Shown: piece by piece, positions 10,574 through 22,571 of the stretch
Numbering within the stretch: position 1 is the stretch's first letter
Layout of the letters: each line of letters starts with the position of its first letter
From: Entrophospora sp. SA101
Taxonomy: Eukaryota; Glomeromycota; Glomeromycetes; Entrophosporales; Entrophosporaceae
Reading direction: 5' to 3'
Length of the DNA: 64,000 nt
NCBI GenBank assembly: GCA_958430865.1
Contig: CAUDNR010000524.1
Coordinates: 13,406-77,405, forward strand
Made by a program: the position numbers and the translations under genes
Notes under the pieces: model-generated
The model's database searches: none
Told to the model about the DNA's origin: nothing
The model's input: only the letters and a program-made list of their open reading frames with translations

Positions 10574-11538
10574 ATGTTTCATCTATTTTCTAAATCAAGA
10601 GCATCATTGTACATTTTCAAAACTAAAAATAATAATAAATCAGTTTTAAGCTTCATTAATAAAATGTCATCAACAGCAACATCAATTCCTTCTTCTACAG
10701 GAGATAGTAATAAAATGAAATTTAAACTTGCATGTATTCAGTTAGCAGTAACCTCAAACAAACAAACCAACTTGACGAATGCAAAGAATAAAATTTTGGA
10801 AGCTTCTAACAATGGAGCAAAACTTATTATATTGCCAGTTTAGTTTTGTCAGAACTGATTTTTTTTTTATATTATCATTGAATGTTTACATAATTAATAT
10901 CGGTTTTTTTAATATTAACTGAACTGGGTAGGAAGTTTTTAATTCACCATATGGAACTGAATATTTCGATGAATATGCAGAAAATATACCACAGGGGGAT
11001 AGTACAAAGATGTTATCTGAAGTAGCAAAGGTGAGAAAAATATTATCACTTTGTGGAATTAAAGTTGAAGATTATTGTTAATTTATTGGATCATGCATGT
11101 ATATGCACAATCAGGAAGCCAAGTCATATGTAATTGGAGGTAATAGACAATGAATTTGTGAATTAATAATAATAATGAATGGAATGAGTAGCAAACTATA
11201 TATTTGTTGAAAAGCCTCAATAAACCTTAATAATTTAAATAATAATTTAAAATTTAAAATTTGAAGGTTCAATACCTGAACGAGATGAATCAAATGGAAA
11301 ATTGTATAATACATCAACGGCATATGATCCAAATGGTAATTACAATGTTTAATAAACTGGGAATTTTTCATAAAAAAATTTTTTTCTAAAAATTCTAAAT
11401 TATTTATTCTTAAATTAGGTAAATTGATTGCAAAACATCGTAAAGTTCATTTGTTTGATATAGATATACCTGGAAAAATCACATTTCAAGAAAGTAAAAC
11501 GCTAAGCCCAGGAGATTCATTGACATATTTTGAAACTG

Positions 11539-11575
<37 letters not shown>

Positions 11576-12614
11576 AATGTCTTCCTTATCATTTGTATTT
11601 TATATTAATAAATAAAATTCTTGTTCTTATTAAATAAGAATATGGTAAAATGGGATTAGGAATATGTTATGATATCAGGTTTCCTGAAATGGCAATGATA
11701 GCAGCCAGAAAAGGTAATTTTAAAATCCATTCATTCTTTTTTTGAATGGAGAGAACATGTTTATTTTGAATGAGAAACAATGAACAAAGAATGGATTGAA
11801 ATTATTGGGAACGGAGTCAAGGAAATTGAAAAGAATGATGAACATTGTTGAAATTGTTTATTATAAAATAAATATTATTATTCTATCTATCATCAATTTC
11901 CTATATTAATGTTAAAGGTTGTGTTGCAATGATTTATCCCGGAGCATTTAATTTAACAACTGGGCCATTACATTGGGAACGTAAGTTACAATATATATTT
12001 TTTTTTCTTTTGTCATTAAAAACATTTCATAAACTTACACTTGCAAAAAAAAAAAAATTTTTTTTTTATAATGTATGAAAAAAACATAGTTTTACAAAGA
12101 GCGAGAGCTGCAGATAATCAAGTAACATGATTTTTAATGTTTTTTTTTTTGAAATTGCTAAAATATTATTATCGTTCATTGACAGTGAAGTATGTATGTA
12201 ATATTTAAAGTTCTTTGTGGTAACATGTTCTCCTGCACGTGATATGAAAGCTAATTATCATGCATGGGGTCATTCGACTATCGTAGATCCAAGGTATGTG
12301 CAATTTCTTTGTGTACATGTTTACTTTTCTTAATAATTTCTAAAGACTCTTTTATTGATATTTTACATGTACATTAATTTATTATGCAGCGGAAAAATAC
12401 TCGCTACAACAGGCCATGAAGAAGATATTGTTTATGCAGATATCGGTAAATTCTTTTCTCCATAATCTATTATTAATTCATTAATTATTGTATTTGATAT
12501 ATTAACAACAACTACAACAACATAGACCTTGAACAAATCAACTTTTTTCGTCAAGCGATACCATTGAATAATCAACGAAGATTTGATATTTATCCTAATA
12601 TTTCTGATTTATAA
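10574..12614 (+). CDS. NIT2: Nit2-type omega-amidase (nitrilase superfamily), 11 exons
   Basis: Exons 10574-10837, 10932-11030, 11115-11139, 11267-11335, 11419-11538, 11639-11713, 11918-11980, 12090-12121, 12211-12293, 12390-12445 and 12526-12614 join in phase to 324 residues. The nitrilase triad is visible: Glu in [10 protein letters not shown] (across the exon 1/2 junction), Lys in [10 protein letters not shown] and Cys in [24 protein letters not shown] is also typical. Omega-amidase hydrolyses alpha-ketoglutaramate and alpha-ketosuccinamate to the keto acids, clearing by-products of Gln/Asn transamination. It usually acts in cytosol or mitochondria. The first 35 residues ([15 protein letters not shown]...) are basic and lack acidic residues, consistent with a mitochondrial presequence. 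A downstream Met (about residue 36) could give a cytosolic form. Family length is about 276 without the presequence. Close relatives are Nit1/Nit3. Confidence 0.88.
11541..11573. repeat. (ATT)11 microsatellite in an intron of the amidase gene
   Basis: An uninterrupted ATT array just inside the donor of intron 5. Confidence 0.9.
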
Positions 12615-14705
12615 GTTTCTAGAAAAAAGGGAAGAAAAAAAATTTTAAATTATCATTTATTTTGTCTTGCGCGTGACCAAATAAAAATTAAAAAAATGCA
12701 TTGTTTGTTACACGAATGCTAACATTTAAAAACGGGTTTACCCATTACTATTGTACAAATTTGGAATATTAATTAATATGACCCGATTTCCAATGTCGGG
12801 GTAAAGTAATGACGCCTTTCATATATGGTAAATCTAGATCATAAAAGATAAAAATAATCCATTGACATTTTATCTATAAACTTTTTTAATCGTGAAAATC
12901 AGAGGGAAACAAAGCGACTTCAATAATAATAACAACAATAATGACAACAGTAATAACAATAATAAAAGGCATTCAGATATTTGAATTGTATAGAACAAAA
13001 GAAGTTTAATTCAATCCGAAATAGTCTTGGCGACTGCCAAGAATATCCCTTAAATGTTCCCTTCCTCTTCCTTCCAACAATTAGAATTTAATTTTTAAGA
13101 TTAAAAAAAGTATGGGAAAAAATCATTTACTGTTTCATGTAATGTGGGGGGAGTATAACCATTACTTGATTTGAATTATTATATGAGACATTAATTTTAA
13201 AAGGTAATGGTAGTTGGTCCGTTCCATAATAATTGTTAATAATTTTGTATAATATATTTATTTATATACATCTCTTATTATTAGATAAATATGATTAAAT
13301 AAAATAAAAAATATAATACTTGGTAAACATGGGGAAAACTTGTACGTTTTTATAATATGTTAAATGTTGGGTAAATAAAATTTTTACATTCAAGAATTTC
13401 GAACTAAATGCTGGCAGATGGCATTTCATCAACAATGTTTTATGGAGCCAAGTATTATATCATTTTCACCGCAAATCAAATTAATGCTAATATTATTATT
13501 TTCTTTTATACATAGCAATTTAAAGTGAATGGAATATATGATCTTTAAATGATAAGAAATGAGAACTTCCATTCATGAAATTCATGAACGCACACATGTA
13601 GACTCGATAAGTCGGCCATTTAGGAAACGATTGATTGTTACGTCCGATTTATCAAATTTACATGTGTATTCATTAAGAAGCTACACATCAAAGATTCGAT
13701 GATCAACACATGTAACCCTCGTGTTGAAATTTTGTCATGTAGCTAGTACAAAAATTAAAAATTTGATTAGCGTGTAATGTTGCATCCGTCGATTTTTGTC
13801 AATGCTTCATCCATATAATATATTGTGTGTGTTGATCCTAATATAGTAATAATGATAATAGCAAGCAATTTCTTATATATTTCATTCTTGCATCCAATAA
13901 AATTTTATTGGATGATTCCCTCTCTCATATTTTGTTCAAAAAGCCCAGAGTTTACTAATTTATTTATTTTTATTTAGTCACGCACGATAACGAAATTTTC
14001 TTTAAGAACTTGGTTTTTATATTTTTTATCTACTTAATAAAAAAATTTTTTTTTTTAATATTAAAAACAGGTTTAAGCCCTAATTTTAGTCTTATTGTTT
14101 AATTTAACCCAAATTTTTATTATTTTATCATCCAAAATATCTGTTGTAGCACATCCCACAAGATGCCAATTACCAGTCGATATTATTACATACATAATAA
14201 TGAAAATCCAAGTATTTTTCTACATGGAACAACATAAATATCTAAGCAAAACCCAAAAAACAAGATGTTTGGATATGAGCAATAATAAAATTTCAATTCC
14301 AATTATTAACATCCTCCCTCTTCAAAACTACCAAAACTATCATGAAACAATGAAACATCGTCTCATCCATTCATTATTCAAGAATATTTAATTTCCCATA
14401 TTGATCGAATTAAATCAACCTATTACTATATTTAATCAATTTCCTTCGACCATTATGGTCATTACGATTATCGTTACGATTACCCTTAGTATATTAAAAT
14501 AATTTTTGTTAAACCATCCATTATATTTTTTCAATTTAAATAATTTATATATAAAGTTTATTAATTTGAAATTATTATAAATATGACTTATTTATAAATT
14601 TCTTTTTTTTTAAAAAATCAATAAAACCCATAAAGAGGTAGCTAATAAAACTTTACACATCTAAAATTTACATTAACAAAAAAAATCATATAAATTTAAA
14701 AAGAA
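12615..14705. other. 2.1-kb intergenic region with one MITE
   Basis: No convincing gene. A plus frame at 14095-14391 has no codon structure suggesting coding and lacks context. A short palindromic element lies at 13594-13665. Several poly-T/poly-A runs and ATA-rich simple sequence are present (12925-12965). Confidence 0.45.
13594..13665. mobile_element. Short MITE-like palindromic element, copy 1
   Basis: Left end ACATGTAGACTCGATAAGT, right end ATTTATCAAATTTACATGT. These are imperfect inverted repeats around a core with 'gattgattgtt'. The same structure occurs at 25,934-26,015 and 37,945-38,022 (mirrored at 57,912-57,989). Confidence 0.6.
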
Positions 14706-16462
14706 ATGAATAATATAAAATTATTCAGTTTAAAACATCGTAAAAAAATCTCAAAGCCTGTTAATCATGTTGCATCAAGTAAAGTGGTTTCACCTACTAG
14801 CAATCAGGGTGTCGTTAAAAATAAAAGAATATCTTGGTCTTTCGACAGACGAGAAAAACAAGAAGTAATTATATATTAATTAATTACTTTGGAATTTCAT
14901 TAATTTATTAGCACCTTTACATCTTTTTTTGTAATTTATATAGATTTTGATGGAACCATATAGTTATTTATTGTCCAACCCTGGTAAAGACATCCGAACG
15001 AAATTAATTGAAGCTTTTGATTTTTGGTTGAAAGTACCAAAAGATCAATTGACGATCATCAAAAAGGTTGTCGAAATGTTACATAATGCTAGTCTATTGT
15101 AATTACTTTATTTTTTTTATTTTTTATTTTTTATTTTTTATTTTTTTTTTTTTTTTTACGATTTCAATTCTTTTTTTAACGAATAATAATTTCAAAAAAA
15201 AAAACTTTTTCACTCGGTACGATATTAAAAGAATTGACGATGTACAGGATAATTCTACATTAAGAAGAGGTGTTCCAGGTAAATTAATTATAAATTATAA
15301 AGACAACTATGATTATTTCAAATTAACCAATGAACCTTCTTACATTCATCATAAATATAGTTGCACATCAAATTTTCGGCATACCAACTACAATAAATTG
15401 TGCAAATTATGTCTATTTTTTGGCACTCGACGAATTGTCTAGATTAAATAACCCAAAAATGCTACACATTTTTACCGGTAACTATTATACATTTTTATTG
15501 AAATATTTGCATCATTGGATTAATAATTAAGTCAATCAATCAATCAATATTGTTAATTTAAACTTGCAGAGGAATTATTAAATTTACATAGAGGTCAAGG
15601 CATGGAATTGTACTGGAGGGATAATTTTATTTGTCCAAGCGAGGAAGAATTCATAGAAATGGTATCAAATAGTAAGTCATTCGCCCATCAAATACATGCA
15701 TGATTTATCGTTTGATCATGTGGCATATACATTAATCAATTTAATGATTTTTTAGAGACTGGTGGATTATTACGTTTAGCGGTGAAACTTATGCAAGAAG
15801 CAAGTCAAAGCAAAATGTAATTATTATTCATTCAAATTAATTAATTAATCGATCGATTAAACTTATTACATTATATGTATGAATGAATTTATCATCTTTT
15901 TTATTTAGCGACTGTGTACCGTTAGTCAATATAATCGGCATACATTTTCAAATACGGGACGATTATATGAACATGCAATCTGAAAAAGTAAATCTCAAAA
16001 AAAAATTTTTTTGTTTATAAAACCGGTCAAGCAATATATGCTCAACTAACATTTCTCTTTTATAAATAAAAATTGAAATAGTATTCTGAAAATAAAGGTT
16101 TTTGCGAGGATTTAACAGAAGGGAAATTTTCTTTTCCGATTATTCATTCAATTCAAACAGATAATTCAAATCGTCGATTAATTAGTGAGTAGCAAATAAA
16201 ATTTCTTGAAGCACATAATTAAATAATTATTAGAATTAAATTATTAATATAATTAATTATAGATATATTAAAACAACGTACGAATTCACTGGATTTAAAA
16301 ATGTTTGCGATGAAAATAATTGATGAAACTGGTTCGTTCGCTTATACAAGACGTTACCTTACCAAAACTGAACAAACCGCTCGTGATGAAATAAAAAAAT
16401 TGGATGGAAATCCTTATTTGGAAAAAATTATAGAGATGTTACATGTCGACGATAATTCTTAA
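14706..16462 (+). CDS. Geranylgeranyl diphosphate synthase, 9 exons
   Basis: Exons 14706-14864, 14944-15098, 15232-15278, 15361-15477, 15570-15671, 15756-15816, 15909-15987, 16082-16184 and 16263-16462 join in phase to 340 residues. The family signatures are clear: [15 protein letters not shown] near the start of the fold, the first Asp-rich motif in [26 protein letters not shown], the second Asp-rich motif in FQIRDDYMN, and [13 protein letters not shown]. The second motif in DDYxN form fits the type III (fungal/animal) GGPP synthases. The enzyme adds isopentenyl diphosphate to farnesyl diphosphate to make C20 GGPP for protein prenylation, quinones and other isoprenoids. Length compares with about 300-340 in relatives; the first 70 residues are a basic, poorly conserved leader. 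Catalytic residues appear intact. A farnesyl diphosphate synthase is less likely from the sequence around the first motif. Confidence 0.9.
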
Positions 16463-18271
16463 TAATATAATGTACATTTATAATCACGTTTATTATAGAA
16501 ATTTCGTTTAGCTTTTATGTTATTTTTAAATAAAAGTAGAATTTTATTATTAACAGTCTCTGTGTACGTAACAAAAATAAAGGGTCAAATGTACATTACT
16601 AATAAAATTTTTGTGCCACATATCAATTTTTTATATTAATATGAAAAAATACGAAAAATTTTTTTTGTCTCTAATGCAAGTCCCCATTTTTCTTAAAAAA
16701 AGGTTATCCCCGAGTATTAAAAAATATAATCAGCATTTTGAATTTATAAAAAACAAATTATTTTAAAGATAAGAATAATATTAAAAGTTCAATCTTAAAA
16801 TTATTAATTGACGATCCGTGAATGAATGAGAATTTTTGTGTGATCGGTGGGGCAAAAATGTAAAAAAATCACCAATCAATAATGTTTAACAAACAATAAA
16901 GCACAACGTTTCTGTATTACAAACTTATTCTTTTTATGTTATATATAAAGTAAATCTCATAGATTACTGTATTAAAATATTAAAGGGTTTGGAATGTTTC
17001 TTGAAAACTTTTGTATGTAGGCCGCTGAGATTTCAAGAAGTCAATAATATATAAAAATTCGGAATTTTTTAACTTTCAGCCAACACTATCAAGTATTCTG
17101 ACCAGAGTTATGCTCTTTTTTTTATCGGTTTATTAACAAAAAAACTTTTATTTTAATAAAACCCACCAAATGAACCTATGTATTGTTATAAGTCAAGTCA
17201 ATAAAATAACTGCAAAAGAATTTTAAAGAGGTATTTAACAAGCCTGAAAGAATTCTAAGGTTGTTTTCTATATTTTTTGTGTGTACATGAGAAATAACTT
17301 GTGAAGATGGTGAGATTTGGGGTATTTCTTATTTTATTAATAACAATTAGTGACAAAATTTCATAATAAAATGATCAACATTGCACCCATTCATAAACGG
17401 ATTGCCAATTAATGATAAAAAAATAAACGTCCTAATTCTTATACAAAAATTCATTTTTTTTTACTTTGCCACTAGGTATGCAAAAAAACCACATTTGTTG
17501 CAAATATTATTATTATTACAATAGATTTGATGTCATAAAACAACTATTTTATTTTTTAAAAAAATTGCACGGTGTAATTAAAGCTTTTGATGAGTTCTGT
17601 AGCCTTTGCACAATTGTACAACAATTTGATCAGTTTGAGAAGTATGTATGACTCCTACCCAACTAATGTTAATTTGCTTGCATCAATAATAAACTGGTGT
17701 AAGGTAATTTTTTTAATTTAATTTATTTTTTTTTTTTTATTATTAAAAAAAAAAAGACTGTCGTTTTTCAATTTAAAGTTATTTTTTATATGCAGGGCTT
17801 GTGTTGAAAATTTATCCACATCGTGGTTTTTCATTCAGGTGTGTTGTTTCAATAAATGTTAATTGGAATTTGTCTCATGAAAAGATATATTGTTTTATTA
17901 ATAGTTATTATTATTACAATTTTTTTAAATTTTTTTTTAGAAAAAAAAAAAAAAAAACTGCCATTTTTCAATTTTAAGTTATTCTTTACAGACAGGGCCT
18001 TTGTATTTGAAATTTATCTATCTTGTGGTTTTTCATTCAAGTGTACAGGAAGGAGTGAACCTTGCATTATTTTGATTAGATTGGGTCGGGTTAAAGGCAT
18101 CTAAAAATAAACTTGCTTTTTTTCTTTATATAAATAATAAATAAAAAGATGTAAATGAAGTATTTTTTTTTTTTACAATTATTAATAAATAAATAATAAA
18201 TTCAAACCTTCAAACTTATTGCTATTGAAATATAAAAAATATAAAACAATACAATAATCATAAACACAATA
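16463..18271. other. 1.8-kb intergenic region
   Basis: No gene recognised. Near 16805-16850 there is a segment ('attgacgatccgtgaatgaa', then 'gatcggtgggg') with related copies at about 45,247 and 49,190. A local duplication lies at 17.75-18.05 kb. Short frames at 17466 and 17856 are not supported. Confidence 0.45.
17755..18052 (+). repeat. Local tandem duplication, two units of about 100 bp
   Basis: Unit 1 at about 17,755-17,845 ('gactgtcgtttttcaattta'... 'gtggtttttcattcaggtgt') and unit 2 at about 17,956-18,046 ('aactgccatttttcaatttt'... 'gtggtttttcattcaagtgt'), each preceded by a long poly-A run. They are diverged by roughly 20 percent by eye. Confidence 0.6.
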
Positions 18272-19224
18272 ATGCCAAACAACCTCAATACAATTGTTTA
18301 TGTGCATGATCACAATGAAAAACCAGTGAATGGGAAATACTTTGTAGTCAATGCCATTGGTATCTGTAGAGTGAAATATCAGGAAGATGAAGGTACCTTT
18401 ACACCTGGTAGGATTTTACCCAATGGATGCTAAAGTTTCATGTTCATTGGAACACTTTTCAAAAAATGATGTGGTGAAAATATCTGGAAAATTTGTGATT
18501 AAAAAAAATGAAGATGATGAACAAGTCATAAAGGTATAGAATCTTACGAAAATATTGACCTCCCTCTTCTCCCACACAAAAGATTAAACTGACAAATGAT
18601 TTTATTTTTTAGGTGGTTCTTTCAGATCTGGTAATTTTACCCATTAGTCCAAGTGATCTCCCACCAAACCAAATGATTGTCACTCTGAATGCCACAGCCA
18701 TGGATCCTCCAAACATTACAGAGTTACTACACACTATCAAAATAAATTCCAGTGAATACATTGAATCTATGATATCAATGGATTTTACAATGTACCATTT
18801 AAACACTGACCAGCACCTCCAAAAAACAACCTCTATGATCAAAAGGGAAAGCATATTGTTTGCCACAGGAAATCTGGAGATCCAAGACATATGTTTGATG
18901 ATTCGGATCACATATGTAAATTTTGTTGAGGCGAAATCACCATCATCTGTTCTGAGCTCACCAAAGGCTGGCTGGGAGTGGGCAAGCCAGAAGAATGCTA
19001 AAAAGTCATCGTCATTATCATCATTGGGTGCTGTGATTGAAAGCATTGAAAATTCCAACAACAAAAAATCATCAAGTAAAAGAAAATCTGCAAAACAAAA
19101 TCCCACATTCAAAATAAAAATTCCGAAGCTGGCAGAAATTGCAGTTAACACTACCAAAGAGGTTGAACAAGATCATTCTGATTTGGCAGCTGGTGCTGAT
19201 GATGAACCTAACATTGTGGAATAA
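18272..19224 (+). pseudogene. Unknown protein beside Helitron, probably frameshifted
   Basis: The main exon is 18613-19224, preceded in phase by coding sequence up to 18533 across a GTATAG...TTTTTTAG intron (18534-18612). The upstream part from ATG 18272 (MPNNLNTIVYVHDHNEKPVNG) changes frame between about 18,390 and 18,410, where no intron of usable length fits, so one base appears lost or gained. The protein has alternating hydrophobic strands (VVKISGKFVIKK; IVTLNATAMDPPNI; ESILFATGNLEI) and a Ser/Lys-rich acidic tail. This could be an OB-fold ssDNA-binding protein of the kind some Helitrons carry, but no diagnostic motif proves it. It lies 1 kb upstream of the Helitron Rep/helicase in the same orientation. 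Confidence 0.4.
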
Positions 19225-20137
19225 AGAATTATACTCCTCTTTCTTTTTACATGTCTCTTTTTTTTTTGTTTTTGATGCAAATACTTTAGATTTTTATTTT
19301 GCTTGACATTTTTTTTCTTTGCTCTTTCTATTTTTTCCACCCCTTGGGTAGATGTTTCTTTTAATTGGTTATATTAATTTAATCGATTAATTTTTTTTTT
19401 TGAACAATTTTAATCAAATAATTTGTGTTACATAAATTATAAATAAAAACGCGCTTTTTTAATAACATTAGGACTCGGTTCATTTAATGGTAATATTGTT
19501 ACCTACATTACTAAACAATATTTCAAGAGCCACCTCCATTCTGAACTTGGTGTTGTTTTGAATGAAGTTAATCTTTTAGAACTTTCTTAATATTGAATGG
19601 GGTGAAGAAATATTCCGTGTACCAAAATTGGGTGAAAAACGTGTACAAATATTTCTAAAAAAGAATAACTTAGCATTTTTTCAATTAATCAATTTGGCCA
19701 TTATTTTTCAATTAATCAATTAATCATTTTTTGACCAATTAATCAGTCAAAAATCAATCAATTCCAACTCAAAAAAAAAAGTTTACTCCTCTAAATAATG
19801 TAATCTAACTGATATGTATGTAATTGATTATTGATTAAATCCATCCTGGTTTTTTTTCACACGTATGCAAAATTATCCTTGTAAATAAATATCAGGGCAA
19901 AAACTTTATTATTAAAATAACAAATGTTAATTTTTGCATATATAAATAAACTAAATGATGTGTAATTGTAAAACTTTTGTTAATCTGTGAATAATTTTTA
20001 CTCAAAAATCATATATTAGTACATCCAACAGGTAGATTGATAAATCAACCAAACAAACCACTAAATAAAATATCACCTTTCTTATCTTTCATTCAAACAA
20101 ACATAATAACAACAAAATCACACTTATTAAAATTCAA
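19225..20137. other. AT-rich spacer before the Helitron reading frames
   Basis: No gene recognised. It contains Leu/Phe-type T-runs and a cluster of 'caattaatcaatt' repeats at 19,680-19,765. It may include the Helitron 5' part, but no TC terminus was identified. Confidence 0.35.
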
Positions 20138-20433
20138 ATGTCATTCCATGTCTATCAGATACTGGAATTTGGACCATTGCAACCCAATGAACAAGTTTTT
20201 GAAAACTTCACAGACAGTAGAACAGGTGCCCCAAGCACAACTGAAGATTTAAACACAATTCATCAAACATCCTCCAATGAAATCACTGCTCAACATCCAA
20301 CACATCCAACTCCTTCTGGTGAAATTGTTCCACATCCAATCATTTCATGGGAACCCTCACAAAAATTTATGTAAGTCAAACAAAAATTTGAATCCTACAT
20401 TCTGTATCAATACCATGCTCTTTTTACAGCAGG

Positions 20434-22541
20434 TTGCTTTATCCTGAGAAAGCAAAATGGACTCAAAAGATTGAAAATTTTGAATACCCATTAATTCAAG
20501 CAAACCTAAACCTAAGGCTCATTGAAAATCCAAATCCACCAGAAAATCGTATAGCAGTGTGTAGTTCATGTAAAAAAAATCCAAGAAGGAACTTCCCTCC
20601 TTATCTACACCCAATCCCTGTAGAAATCCAACAAATACCCCTTTTCAAGAGAAAATACTTGTCTCTGATCTATTTACACTCTTCTCTTGGATGGACATCA
20701 AACTTAGGTGCTTACTCTGAATATTGGTCAATTGTTGGAACATTTGGGTACTCAAAAAACATTTGATCATTGACATTCTATTCTGGAATAATTGGTGCTT
20801 TTTTGGAAGAGTACAATCCAAACAGCCCAGGATCACTGTTGGTTTGATAGGTCTTTAATTGCAGGTGCAAATTGGTTAGCTGACAATAATCCATATTTGA
20901 GAGAATATAAAAATGCACTAGTGACAAATTCCTCAGGATCTGTATCTTCATCTCCCACTGCAACACACTTACCAGATGATGAAACTGCTCCAGAGTTTCA
21001 AAGTGGAGATATAATAGTGCCTCATCAAAACTTCCCTTCTGAGATACATAATGAAGATTCTCATTATTCAAGACTAATAGCAGGCTTCATCAAAAATGAT
21101 GACAGTAATGATGATTCAAATTCATTACCAGTCTCTTTTGATTTTGATCATCTTGAAGCTTTGCTGTTCCCAGATCTATTCCCAGATGGCCATGGAGATT
21201 ACAAAGAGATGAAGAGTTGTTCAAGGAATCAGCAGCAGAGAATAGACACATATGGGAAGTACATCAAGCAACATCTTTTGGGTGTTGATAGCAGGTTTCA
21301 TCTGCATCACCACTGGCCAGCATGGTCATATCTCCAACTTGAAAAACTTAGAAACTTCCAAAACAACCAGCGAATTGCCAATCAGAAAAATGTAGATGAA
21401 ACTCACAGACTCCCAACAGCAGTGGAAATCATTGAGGAAAGTGCTTACATGAGTGGTTGGCAGTTCAGTGAAACAAACACATCAACCATTCCATCATTTA
21501 TTCGAACTGGTGATACTTATTTTAACCAGAAATTGATGCATCTCACACTATAATCCGAAACTTAAACCTCCCAACCCTTTTCATCACTTTGTCAATGGCT
21601 GAAGGCCATTGGATTCACCTACGTCACATTCTAGGAGCATCTGACAATTTTGATACAGTTCCTTCAAACAGGCCCTTACACACAACCCTGCATTTTATTC
21701 ACTGTCATCAGAATTTGAAAAGGCTAATTTGGAAGGATCCAGATGTGTGTGGGTGGGGTACTTGCAAAGATTTCTTTGAACATGTGGAATTTCAAAACAG
21801 GGGTGCAGCACACACACACACAGTGTGTATTGGACATCCAAGCCAATTCAAGAGATGATTTCTGAAAATGTTATTTGATCTGGTGTCCCTGATCCAAATT
21901 TAGAGCCTGAATTGTATGAATGTGTTATGAGGTTGCAAATTCACTCATGCAACTCAAAATGTGATGGACCAGCCCCTTATGGTGAAAGATGCAAGAAAGG
22001 TTTCCCTCAACAATTTTCTCCACATACTTATGCAGATCCAAACAACCTAAGATACACTTATCGTTGTGTGAATCCTCTTGACCAGTGGGTGGTTCCATAC
22101 CATGCCTCAACCCTGCTAATTTGGAATGCACACATGAACATTCAATACATCACATCAAGAGGCCTGGCCAAGTATATCAACAAATACATTGCCAAACCAG
22201 AACCTTCCCATCTATTTAATGTCAAAGAAGGTGACTTATTTCGTGAATATGTTCATGCACGTCGATTAGGTTCTATGGAACTTATGTTTCTATTGTTGGG
22301 AGAAACAATATGTAATTCATCAGTTCAAGTAAAGTACATTGTGACTGACCCCCCATCAGTCAGATCAAAGTGCATCCTTCCATTTTCCAGGATAAATCTT
22401 GATTATGATGAACTTTATTGGAAAGACTTGATTGAAAAATATTTAGCCCAACCAAATGGGGAACCCTTTGACAATATAACTTACAAGGATTACATTGAGA
22501 AATATGACATAAAACTATCAGCAATCAATTCAAGTAGCTGA
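20434..22541 (+). pseudogene. Helitron Rep (HUH endonuclease) region, multiply disrupted
   Basis: Homology continues across at least six disruptions: TGA at 20764-20766; a frame change near 20,790-20,840; a frame change near 21,530-21,545 (TIIRNLNLPTLF resumes in another frame); a two-base expansion in the CA/GT run near 21,808-21,828; TGA at 21876-21878; and TGA at 22539-22541. Motifs that survive are the PDLFPDGHG block, SMAEGHWIHLRHIL, HVEFQNRGAAHTHT (the His-x-His that binds the metal ion in HUH nucleases) and the two-Tyr helix AKYINKYIAK, which nicks and joins the DNA during rolling-circle transposition. The protein cannot be made intact. Several stops fall where relatives have Arg. Confidence 0.8.
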
Positions 22542-22571
22542 ACAATTTATAGAGACAACCTTGGAAACTAT

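Noticed and set aside
11111..11371. 86-codon minus frame within the amidase gene
   Set aside because: Overlaps exons 3 and 4 and introns of a well-supported plus-strand gene.
14095..14391. 98-codon plus frame between the amidase and GGPP synthase genes
   Set aside because: AT-rich chance frame with no domain or conserved context.
18609..19157. 182-codon minus frame opposite the Helitron-neighbour gene
   Set aside because: Full antisense overlap with a spliced plus-strand frame. Its Leu/Phe-rich composition is what antisense Lys/Glu/Asn codons give.
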